Assembly (NCBI GenBank): GCA_033239525.1
Contig: BSYO01000013.1
Coordinates: 3,310,501 to 3,374,500 of the forward strand
DNA: 64,000 nucleotides
From: Nepenthes gracilis
Lineage: Eukaryota; Streptophyta; Magnoliopsida; Caryophyllales; Nepenthaceae
Reading direction: 5' to 3'
Made by a program: the position numbers and the translations under genes. Positions 8,821-20,800 of the stretch are shown piece by piece; position 1 is the first letter of the stretch, and each line of letters opens with the position of its first letter. The notes under the pieces were generated by a model. The model saw only the letters and a program-made list of their open reading frames with translations. It did no database searches and was not told where the DNA came from.

Positions 8821-11800
8821 CTGTAAAGTTTTGAGGAACAAGTAGCAACTGAAGTGTCATTATCTGCGTCGAAATCAACATGCTAATAAACCAGCTTGAA
8901 GATGTATCTTAGGCTCCGCGTGTGTGAGCAAAATTAACCAAAAAAAAAAAAAAAAATGGCAATGGGAAAATTTTATCTGAAAAATGTCTTGCTAGAAAAT
9001 AATTTTAAAGAAAATTTCTTCTCCATATAATATGTTTTTAGATTTGCAGTGCACAAAAAAAACACTTAAATTATTACATAAATCAATCAATGATGATTGA
9101 CATTTGTGATCATTCCGATGGTTGACAATATTTAGTATATAAAGTACTTTAATTGCTGATTGATCATTGATATAATAATATTTTTGACTGGCAACAGGTA
9201 GGTAACATCACCGGCTACGATATACGGCATGGTTATGGAATAACTAACCGGCGATTGGAAGCAATGGTGAAGGCATCGGCAAGGAGGTCAAGGTGTCATC
9301 AGCTACTAGTTAGACGCGGAAGTCGGAGTATATTCAACACTAGCAACTACAGGGTGGTGCGAGATGTCAGCCGGCAATCAACGGTGGCGTAGGGGCATCA
9401 AGGCGCAACAATAGCATTATTTACAGTAAAAGTTTTCGGCTGTCAGTGGTAAGCAGCAAGCTAATTTTAGAAATGACTCTTCATTTTAAAAATGAGAAAT
9501 TATTTTTTGAAGTTTAAGCTTAAACTTTCATTGATTGATTTCCAACATGTGGGGAGCAACGAAATGTGCACCAAACATTGGAAAATGCGGGAGATATTTT
9601 CTAACAAGTCAAATTCCAATAAGCAAACCAAACCATAATATCTAAAAAATCCATCAATGTAAAAGGAGTATGCTTAAATTTCAAAACGGCCATGGTTTAT
9701 AAAATTACCTTGAATAACATCATCAGGTAATTGGTGCAATTTCATATCATAAGCCATGGAGTCCAGAGCTTCCACAGCAGAACCACATAGTCTCTGAACT
9801 TCTTGTCCAGATGAAAGCCGGTTGACGATACCTCTCCCGATTTTCACGGGCAAACCAGTGAAAGGACCCACTTCTTCTCCAAGCTTCTTCACTGCTTCAT
9901 CAACCATTTCAGACAATTTCTGGTACAGCTTTCTTCCTGATAGCAGCTTCTGGCACAACGACAATCGATAGCAAAGGATGTCAACCCGTCTGGTTTCCTT
10001 TGCGATCATCAGTTGTTTTCTCCAGCAACTACACAAACCGACGATGACTAAACTACTGTCAGCATCAACCAGAATAGAGAACGAGAAAAATGGCCCCAAA
10101 AAAAAAAAAAAAAAAAGAAGAAGACTGCAAAGCTTTCAGTGCTGAAATTCTGGTTTTATACTGTAAAAGATCCCCATCACAGTGCTGTAAATCTCTTCAA
10201 CCGAACAATTTTGCTTCACCCATGTTGCCTTAAGCTATATTGAGTTCTTCCGACGTGATCTTTTCTACCTGAGCAACTAAGAGGTGTAATAATAGCAGAA
10301 CTTCTTGGGACAAAAATAACTTCTCCACACGCTGAAATATTTTGCTCCCACAAAATGGTATTTTGCCTGATCTATATTCACCAATGAGAATGGAAGCATT
10401 GGTATAATGACAGAGTTATTATCATGTGACTCAATAATTATGGATTTGAATTATAAAAATGACCTCTTATTAAATTAAAGTATGATTACATATGATAAAC
10501 CTAAAGTGGTCAGATATTTTCCCAAATCTTATACAGAGGAAGCTTTGTGAACCAGACTATTTATTTTGCGGTACATGAATGTATGTATGAATTCACATTG
10601 AAGCTTTGTTACAGAAACTGGATGATACAATTATGTCCAGCACAATCATCTCTCTGTAACATAGGAGTCATAGGTTCGATATATTTAACCTCCCTAAGAG
10701 CCCACTTTGTGAGTGCCTCATGCGCTGTCCTTTATCATCGCATGCTTTTTTCATCTGTAATGCTTCCAAGAGAGCAAATATGCCTACTAGTGACTATCTA
10801 GCTCTATCCCTAAAACCATTATTAAAAGGCATGCCCTCTAGCTAAATGTCTCTATTAGTTATTGGTTAAATATTCGCCAAACAGAAACTTCTGCAATACT
10901 TGGATAACCTCTTTTTTACTCGTCATGATCTAATTTAAGCACAATTTAACGCTTATTATTAAAACACCTTAGACTATCAGCACGTCGCAACACCTAAAGC
11001 AGTTTGAGAAAAGATCAAACCCGATATGCAGATGTAAACAACGCAAAAGTTTATGTCTCAAAGCGGTATCTCTTTAAAGGTGAGATGTGCAAAGCAAAGT
11101 CATAAGAGTGACTGGTTGAGCAATAAACTCCAAGAATGCATCAGAAATCTCACAATGAAACAAACTTTACACAACAATACAATTACATGCTTGAGAATTT
11201 ACCTCAGAAAACCGTTTGCTTTTCCACAAGATACGCAATAAAAAATCCCATCAATTTCAGCGCCATGCCTAGAATTTGCAGTGCCTGATTCTTCATGGCT
11301 AAGAAAACATTCAAGATGGCAAGACATGTTGCACGAGTGACCCTGAAAGGGAGGCTCTGAGCTGCAGGTCAACCATAAACTTGGATCCTTGTTGTCGTCA
11401 AATTTGTGACAGATGCAGCAGGAGCACCTCTTGCAGAACACATCTCCTCGAGATAACCTGGCTTTACAAGCTGAATTTTTGCAGTATATGCCTGTTGCTA
11501 AGTCACTATCACCATAGCTCATGGAAAGACCGGATGCAGAGACAGGTAGCCAAGAAGTGTGATCAGGTTTCCTTGATCTTTTTGGAGTTCGTTGTGCAGC
11601 CATAGGCGATGACTGTTGTTCGAGGACTTGATGATTGTCACGCCTACCTGAGTTCTTTCTGGAAACAATATTTAGAAGGTGCTCTATGATTTTCAGCTTT
11701 GTCAAACCGGTATATTTTCTTTCAATTCCCATCTCCGCGCACAGGATTTGCAGAATCTCTTGGCGGCTCCATGATTGTAGCATTTTGGAGGCATCATGTG

Positions 11801-14800
11801 ACCAGTTTGATATTTCATATATGAGCTCTCTTTTCTCATCTATGCTCAATTTACTGCATTTCGCTGGATCAAGCACAACCCCTGAAGACTCAAGTAAAGA
11901 AACAAGTAACTCATTTGAGGAAAGCTTCATCGTAGTGTGGCAAGGTCAAAGGATCAAAACAAGCAACAATAATGAATATCACTAATAATAAATACTAGTT
12001 AATGGCTCTTCCACATTAAAGTACTAGTATCAGGTTGATCGGTCTCTAACCTTCAACCTAGTGGGTTGATTGGTTGAGACCACAGATGAAAATATTGGTG
12101 TTGACGTTGGTTACAACTATATTGATATCGGATAATACGTACTAGTATTGGATATATCGGAAGAAAAAAATTGCTTGAAAATCGTAAATTAATAGGGTTA
12201 TATCGGTTGATATATTATCAACACGATAACATATCATGACATTGAAAAATATCAATACTGAGAGGACTGATACCAACATATATCGTATGACATTTATATA
12301 TATGATTGAGACTCCGGAAGGGAGAAACAAAAATAGAAACTTATCAATTGTGTTACGTTCAAGAGCCACTGCATACTTTTTAATAAATAGCCAATGACAC
12401 ACTGAACAAATCAACAGAGAAGGCAAAGGTGAATGAATCCCGAGGTATCCATTCCAGGTCAACTCTAATGCCTAGGCCAGTTAGTGTTGAACCGAAGCTT
12501 AAAACACAAACAACGAGAATGAGAGAGGAATGATCAGACTACAGCTGTTCATCTTCAATTGTGTTTAGCTTATCTTGCATGTCACGTATCATGCAAGCAT
12601 TATTTTTGGCATCTGTACACCCAACATATGCAGCAGAGGAAAGAATCTAGACGGCCCTGAAGCTAATGCGCCTCTGTGACAGGCAAAATTAAGGCCAATA
12701 AAGGCTGATGATGATGAGAAGTTAACGGAGCATTGTTGCTGCTTGACAGAAAAGTCGGATACCCGAGGGTAAACCGTTTTGGCTGTGTGTTAAACAGACC
12801 AGCCAGCCGTCACTGGTCGATGTCCGAGGCCAAGTTGAAGAGGTCGTGCCATCGACTACATTCATTTGGGGTGGAAGAACCGAGATGAACGGCTTTGTCC
12901 CAGGGCCTAATTGATGAGTTGTGAATCAAACTGCGTCAAATCAACTAGGTCGAAATGAGCATTGAGTCCATATGAAGTATTCACGACCTACGTGGGGCCT
13001 TAATTTAGGCCCATAATCTAACCGGAATTCTTATCCGGATCCGTAAATGGGCCTCATTTGGGCCCAATATGCATACCATCAACTCTTCGGGATTTATTCA
13101 AGTATTAAGCCAATTGATTATCGGAAATCCCTAATGAAGTGAAAGGGCAGACGAATCAAACTGCAAAACAAAACAAATCAAACTAATAAATAACGAGGAA
13201 GGTACAATTTTTCGGATAATAGGAATCAGCCCATTGATTTAAAAATTTCTTGTAATTTATGCAACTTTATATATTAGGTATTTTCTAATTGTTATATATA
13301 TATTTGATGTGTACCTAAAATTTAAATTATCATACAAATTAGAGAGTCAAGCAGAATTTTCAACTAATCCAAGAGGCAGTAGGTCTAATCATTATAGTTA
13401 CAAATCCTAATTCTACATACCATAATAGCTTAACAAGAGATTAGGAATATATAGAATTTACACCCTAATATATCTTCTAACTTTTAAGTCAATAATTCTT
13501 TTTAAAAAAATTGAAAGATGTAAAAAAGAAAGATGAAAGATGATGAAGGTAGAGTTTTGTAAGTTTGAAGAGTTATACCCGGTTCGATTATACTTGTATG
13601 TCTTACTCCCATTCCTAATTGGGGGTCTATATTTATAGCCTAAGGTTTAATCGGTGTGTCTACCTGATATTGACGCCTGTAATTGGAGACATTACGTTAT
13701 ATTGATTGTCATTCATTACCATAATTGAATAATCACAACTTGAGTTTGTTTAGTATTCATCCAATCATCAATGTTTCGTATTTATTAGGCCATTATTGCT
13801 CGCTTTTGTGCAACTCATCGTCCCTCAATTATGTACAATCTGTTGGGTTTGGTCACTCTGTTATTGATGGCTCAATAAACAGGCACATTACCAGAAGATC
13901 ATACAAAACTAGCGCGAAATTCGGAGTGTTACAAACTGGTTGTAGCAAACAACCAGAGATGACCATTTGCCGAAGTATGCAAACATTGAAGATGACCATT
14001 TGTCAGAGTAGGCAAATATCGGAGAAGACTATTTGGTGGAGTAGGTAAACCTCAGAGTGACCATTTGTTAGAGTAGGTAAATCTCGGAGAAGGTCATTTG
14101 TCGGAGTAGGCAAACCTGGGAGTGGCAAATGTCGGAGTAGAATTCCAAAGTAAAAATCCGGAGTGGAATTTCCGAGTGAAATTTCTTGGAATGGATTTCC
14201 GGAGTGAAATTTTCCTGAATGGATTGTCAAAATGAAATTTTTCGGAATGGATTTCCGGAGTGGATTTTTCAGAATGGATTGCCAGAGTGATGCCAAGGCC
14301 AGAATGGTGCGTAGTTAACCTTTTAGATAAATGATTTGGTAGAGCAGGTAACCGACTTGCACAACAGTTGACTTTCAGAGTTGGTAGGCTTCGTAGGGTC
14401 GGTAGCTGACTTGCAAGGTATGTGCCGTTTGTGCAAAACAAGTTAACCTACAGGGCATACGCCGTATGAGAAAGTGCGGGAAATGATAAAGGTGCTGATC
14501 ATGATGTGACAAATCATCTGCAACAACAAGGCCAGTGAGCAGATAGAATTTGGAGCAAGCGTCATTATAAAAGCAAACCAAGCGCTTCAGAAGGAAGAAC
14601 AGCAGGATAGCGGCAGTGGAACGGAGAGTGGAACGAAGCAAAGTGCGGAAGGGAGCTCTTACCGCTCGCTACTTGCCGCCACACTTATAAAATCAAAATG
14701 AGTAGAGAGTATCACTAGTGATGGAAAAGAGAGAAGAAAAACTAATGAGAAAGAGGGAATGAGAGTTTTCTTTGTTCTATCTCCGGTGTGTTGTGGGTAT

Positions 14801-17800
14801 TGTGTTTCGAGGGTTCTTGTAACCGATTTTACATAATGAAAGTTTATTCGGAGTTTATTCTGTAGTTTTTTCTTGGTTGAAAAGGGTTTTCACGTTAAAA
14901 ACGTTGTATATTCTTTATTCTTTGTACCTACTAAATTGATAGTTAACGGCCGACGGCTGCGGGTTATGTGTGAATTCGGATGTTGAACCCCAACAAGTGT
15001 CGAACCTTCAGTTTGATGGCGTGTCGTCAAGGAGTTTGCCATTTAATATAGAGCAGTTTAATTGACAAAATAATTTTATCCTTTTATAAGAAAGAGTGAG
15101 AAATATTTTAACCCGAAAAAGAACGGTAAAAACATTTCAGATGAAGGAAGAGAAGTCGGATAACATGACGGAGGAGGAGTGGCAAGATAGGAGAGATCTT
15201 ATTAATTATACGATCAAATTGTGTCTTATGAATAATACTCTTCAGGAGGTCATTGGCTTGTCGGACCTAGCGGAGGTCTGTGAGAAGTTTGAGAGAGCCT
15301 GTACAAGTTTTAGTCCTTGACAACGAGACTACATGTGAAGAAATTGTTCTATGGTCTGTGCCTATTAGAAAGGAAAAGTTTTGAGAAATACTTAGATGAA
15401 TTCAATTGAATTGTAACGAAGATGTCGATCCTTGATGAGAAGATCAAGGAAGAAGACAAAGTGTTGGTGTTGCTGGCGTCCTTACCGGCCTTGTATGATC
15501 ATATTATCACGACGCTACTACTCGAAAAAAATACGCTCAGTTTGAATGAGGTCATCGCTTTCTTACTTATAAATGAGTCAAGGCAGAGAGAAAGTAGTGA
15601 GGCCTCACGGGAGCCGAGTCTGCTTGTGGCGACCAGCGATCAGGGACGAGGGAGATCGAGGGATCGAGGAGGCAAATCGGAGAGAAGCAACGGCCTATTC
15701 AAGCTTCTGAAAAAGATGTGCTTCTATTCTGGTAAGAAATGCCACATGAAGCGGGACTGCCCGTAGAAGAAGTAGAGAAAGAGGGTAGAGGCGAGTGTCA
15801 GGAGAGACAAGATCATGATAATGATCAGAACACTATCATTCTCTGCAGAGGCCTTCTGGTTGTCCACGCGAGGGAAGCACAGAGCCTACCGAGTCAAGAG
15901 ACAAATTAGGTGATGGAGAGTGGTGCCTCATACCATGTGACATCGAGAAAGTCTCATTTCATGAGCTATACGCCCGTAAACCACGGGGTATTGAAGATGG
16001 GTAACGGTGGCTCGTCATGGGTTGTTGGCATCGGGGATATTTGCTTGCGGACAAGTAACGGAAAGAAGCTTGTGCTGAAGGGCATGCGATATGCATTAAA
16101 TTTAAGGTTAAATGTGATTTCAATTAAGAAATTTGATAAAGAAGGCTTCAGGATAGCGTTTGAAAACGGCCAGTAGAAGCTCACCAAAGGCAACTCGTTT
16201 ATGATAAGGGAAAGTATGAGATTAGGTCGATACCTGATGAAGACTTAGGTTTCCAAGGTGACTAATTGGGGTATTGCTCAAGGCGGCAAGAGGAGGTGAC
16301 CAATGTGGAGTGTAAGGGTGTAACGTCTTCAGGCACCCGCATGTGGATATTATCCGCTTTGGGACAAACCCGTACGATTTTATTCCTGACAGGCCCACGG
16401 CTCCCAAAACGCGTCCACAATGCGGAGGTATCCACGCCTCATAATAGCGTGTTTTGTTCCCCATCCCCAACCAATGTGGGACCTCACAATCCACCCACCT
16501 TGTGGGGCCTAGCGTGTTTGCTGGCACACGTCCCGGGTTTTGGCTCTGATACCACTGTAACGTCCCCAGACACCCGCATGTGGATATTGTCAACTTTGGG
16601 CCAAGCCCGCATGATTTTGCTCATGGCAGGCACACAGCCCCTAAAACGCGTCCATAAGGAGGAGGTATCCATGCCTCATAAAAGCGTGCTTCGTTCCCCA
16701 TCCCTAACCGATATGGGACCTCACAAAGGGAGAATAATTCAATCGCGGAGAAGTTGAAAGAAAGTTGGACTACTTCAAATTCAGTGGAGCGGAAGAATGT
16801 ATCAGTCAGGCATGCGAAGGCCGACACCGGGATCCCAATTGATAGGAAGCTGCTGAAAGGTAAGCGATGACAGTCTCCGGGTAAAGGCGAAGGTTCCCCC
16901 ATAAGGTTACGAGGGAAAGTTTGTTGGGTTTGGTCACTCCCTTGTGGGTGGCTCAACAAACGGGTGCGTCATCAGAAGATCGCACAAGACTTTTGCGAAA
17001 TTCGGAGTGTTGTAAATTGGCTGCAGCAGATGACCAGAGATGACCATTTGCCAGAATAGGCAAATCTTGAAGATGATCGTTTGTCAGAGTATGTGAATCT
17101 CGAAGAAGACCATTTGTCGGAATAGGCAAATCTAAGAGAAGATCATTTGCCGGAGTAGGTAAACCTCGGAGTGGCAAATGCCTGGAGTAGAAATTCGGAA
17201 TGAATTTCGGGAGTGAAATTCTTCAGAATGGATTTCCGGAATTGAATTTTTCGGAATGAATTTTCGAAATGGATTTCCAGAGTAGATTTTTTGAAATGGA
17301 TTGCCGTAGCGATGCCAAGGCCGGAGTGGTGCACAATTGACCTTCCAAATAAATGATCTGGTAAAGCAGGTAGCTGACCTATAGAGCAATTGACTTTTAA
17401 AGTTGGTAGGCTTTGCAGAACGGGTAGCTGATTTGTAGGGCATGCGCTGTTGGTGTAGAACAAATTGATCTGCAGGGCATGCGTTGTTTGGAGAAGCGCA
17501 GGAACTGGTAAAGGTACTGATAATGACATGACAAATCATCTGCAAAATAGAGCTAAGTGAGCAGATGAAATTTAGAGCCGGCGTCATTATAAAAGCAAAT
17601 TAAACACTTCAGAAAGAAGAGCGGCAGGATAGCGACGGTAGAACGAAAAGTGGAACGGAGCAAAGTGTATAATGGAGCTCTTACCGTTTGCTACTTGCCG
17701 CTACACTTGTAAAATCAGAGAGAGCAAAGAGTACTACCAGTAAAAGGAATGAGAGAAGAAAAATCGAGGAGAAAGAGGGAAGGAGAGTTTAATTACTATG

Positions 17801-20800
17801 GAGATTATTTTTTTTTATTCTGTCTTGGGTGTGTTGCGGGTATACTATCTCGGGGGTTTTTGTAACCGATTTTATATAGTGAAAGTTTGTTCGAAATTTA
17901 ACCCGTGATTTTTTCTTAGTTGAAAAGGATTTTCACGTTAAAAACACTGTGTATTTTTTATTTCTTGTGTCTACTAAATTAGTAGTTGACAGCCGACGGG
18001 GAGTTTCGATTTTTCGCTACATTGGGTTGTGTGTAAATTCGGGTGTCGAATCCCAACACAAACTGTTCGTCAATATTTAATACCTTATTGATTATTTTGC
18101 TATCCTATTAACTACTTGAGTCTTTCATGCTCCATGCCACTCAATCAATCAGTTTAGTCCTTGACTCCTATCTTTAAATTAATGTCCTCCAAGATCTATT
18201 TTTCGGTCCGGTTGGTAGGCCGTGTTCGGACTCTACCCAATAATGGTTAAATGTATACTTTTAGAAATATATTTAATAATTTATTTAGGATAAAATAAGA
18301 TAAACATTTTGAAATAGCTTTCTTTAGTGGTTTATTTTGGGATGGAAATATGGAATATAAATCGAAAATTTGATTATTTTTTATTCTTATCTTTTTAAAA
18401 TTTTGGTTTTGGGATGGGGGATTGTCTAAGTTACGGCGTCACCTCTCATCGGCAGCCACGACCGAAGCTGGCACCCACTCATTCGCCGTCGCTGCCCATC
18501 ATTATTGGAAGCCGCAGCCGTTGCGATTAAAAAAAGAATACTTGCAAAAGCACTCTCAGCCGCATCAACGACTGCCTGAAACAAATACACACCACCAGCG
18601 GAGACTATCGTGGCTTCATCACCACCACTCCTGTGTTGCCGGTTACTGCCGGCCGACTTAATCAAGACATCCCCTTCGAAACCAGACCTGCGGAAACCGC
18701 CCAACGTCGAGCCTTCAAACGCAAACACAGCGCATCAACTGTGACCACCACCCCCAATAACACCGGAAACTTCATCAATCCAAAACTCAACCCATATTGT
18801 CGTCTGAGCCGATATCATCGCCAGCTTTGTTTTTTTCCCACCTTCGAAAATCCATATACGAAACCCTTTAGAAATCCACCCCGACTTAGCCGCAACTCTT
18901 CCGCCGCCCACCCAGTCATCTCGCACCGTCGATTGACCTTCTATTTGAAGCGCTAGGGTTATAGTCGAAATTTCTTAATCAAGAATTCAAATATTCTCGC
19001 CAAGATATATTCTTGGTTTTGGAATTGTAGGATCAGGTTCATCTATTGATGAAAGCACTCATATGGAAAAGTGTTAAGATACAATCTGCTTATTTAAATG
19101 GCATAAAAACATTCAACAATACATCATAAACAAATAACAATTTCAATTAATAGGGTAAGACAATTTTTAAATGAAAATTTCCATTTAGAATGAGGAAGAA
19201 AAACAACGAGACGATTTATTCGAAAATATCTCAACTATACAATAATTCGATTACAAACCCCAATAATATAAAGATTAAATGTCTTGTATCAATCAAATTG
19301 ATAAACAATGAGCACAAAACAAAAGAGTAGAAAATAACCAGTAAAACGTTCTTCTCAATTCTAAAAATAACGTACCTATGATTGATGATGACTGAAACTC
19401 GATTTAAAATTCAGCCAGATACTCAAATTTTCTTATTTTTTATTTTGTCTCTCTCTCTTCTTTTTCTCTCACGGACGGTACCCTCTGGTCTGAAAAATGC
19501 AAATGCTTAATTCTAAAAACATGTCAACGTGTTTTTATACTGTGACCTGCATTCGAGCGCCTGTTAAGCATGCCTTGAGCACGGGTGCCTCCGAAAACAG
19601 CGCCCCAAGTGCCCATCAGGCATGTCTTGAGTGTGCCCTTTCTATAATTGGTGCCTCAGGCGCCCATAATATTCGACACCTCGGGCACCTCTCAAGTGTG
19701 CCTCGAGCACGCTATTATTGGATCCGACGCTTCAAGCCTTGGTCATGTGCGTGAAAAACTCATCATCTGTATTATTGATCGGCAAGTCAAATGGGTATGG
19801 GTTTATATGGGAATAACTTATAACCCAACAAAATATTCTCACACTTGATTTTACAATGACAACGCGCAAATAATATCTATTGCTTCAGCAAAAGTTTCTT
19901 TTCCTGCCAGTCAATTGCTGTGTTTGATTGGCTTCGTGCAAGAGAATCGATTTGATTCTCAACGTGCATGATGAGAAAAAAAAAAAAGGTGAATTTTGCC
20001 ACGATATATATATTAGAAATAACACAGTTTCGTTAGGAAATCACACTAAGTTTTGTAAGGTTTATATAGTACATGCGATTCATATCAACTTAACGAACAA
20101 CATGCGGCCACTTGGCATCTCATGGAAAACCTCCTGATCGAGAAATTAGTTCCTACCATTTACGAGATGATGTTACCTGAGCAGTTTCAATGGTCGCTGA
20201 CAGGCTTGAAATGAAAGATTTGAAGACGGAGGAAAAGGAAGATAACTCTGGAGATTCGAGCAATCCAAATGGTTCAGCATGAAGTGATTCAAAGGTTGAG
20301 ATGGAGTTTTTGTTTTTGATATGTTCGTTAGAGTATGTGGGTTATTAAGTTTGTAAAGCTCAACCTTTCTTGGCCACATAGCACAAGAGGAACTGTTGTT
20401 GCTTCCCTTAAAAAGATCTTGTTTAGTTGATTCCTCGTGATAATAATACAACATACTTCAAACAACAGATATAATAAATATCACACTCATAAATTTGTGG
20501 AAACATTCCAAAATTATGGTTAAACTATAGACTTTCTTTTTTGAATAAATAAGCTTTCTTAATCAGAATTTTGATCACAAATAAAACACTTACTTTTTAT
20601 AAATGCCAAAAGCCTGAATAATGTATTGTCAATCTCCACTTTTTTTCTGAAAAAAAAGTCTAAAAATTGAGATTGCCAAGCATCATGCAAAATAGCCAGC
20701 ACCCATGTAGAAAAGCCGAATCTGTGTTTATACAGGGGATGGCAGATGATGGTTACCAAGAGCTAACCACCCACTACATGAATGGCAGGTGGTAACTATC

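Larger units (their letters stand above)
16319..16725 (-). mobile_element. Complete TRIM (terminal-repeat retrotransposon in miniature), nested in copia
   Basis: The element has paired 170-bp LTRs at 16319-16488 and 16556-16725 (about 28 mismatches by my count, so roughly 83% identical) around a 67-bp interior. It is flanked on both sides by the 5-bp duplication AAGGG (16314-16318 and 16726-16730). On the minus strand the interior starts with TGGTATCAGAGCC (16554-16542), the primer-binding site for initiator Met-tRNA, and ends with a purine-rich tract (AAGGTGGGTGGAT) before the 3-prime LTR. It has no coding capacity and would depend on enzymes supplied by other elements. Confidence 0.93.
13841..18058 (+). 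mobile_element. Ty1/copia LTR retrotransposon, internally deleted
   Basis: Two LTRs (13841-14995 and 16922-18058) both start TGTTGGGTTTGGTCACT and end CCCAACA. The flanking 5-bp sequences are CAATC and CAAAC, a target-site duplication with one change. Gag remnants, including a zinc knuckle, and the start of the copia protease lie between the LTRs. Most of pol (integrase, reverse transcriptase, RNase H) is missing, and a TRIM element is nested at 16319-16725. The LTRs differ by many substitutions and indels, so the insertion is old. The element lies in intron 1 of the VIL2-like gene, antisense to it. Confidence 0.9.

Noticed and set aside
10650..10740. tRNA-derived SINE around GTCATAGGTTCGATAT
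   Set aside because: One B-box-like stretch was seen, but no A box, no poly-A/T tail and no duplication could be fixed.
11199..11930. ATG at 11930 as the VIL2 start
   Set aside because: The extra 16 residues do not fit the family, and a canonical acceptor lies just before VVLDPAKC. A phase-compatible MDSSFD exon exists at 22072. It is kept only as a fallback.
16541..16555. GGCTCTGATACCA as part of a tRNA gene
   Set aside because: There is no cloverleaf around it; position and strand show that it is a retroelement primer-binding site.
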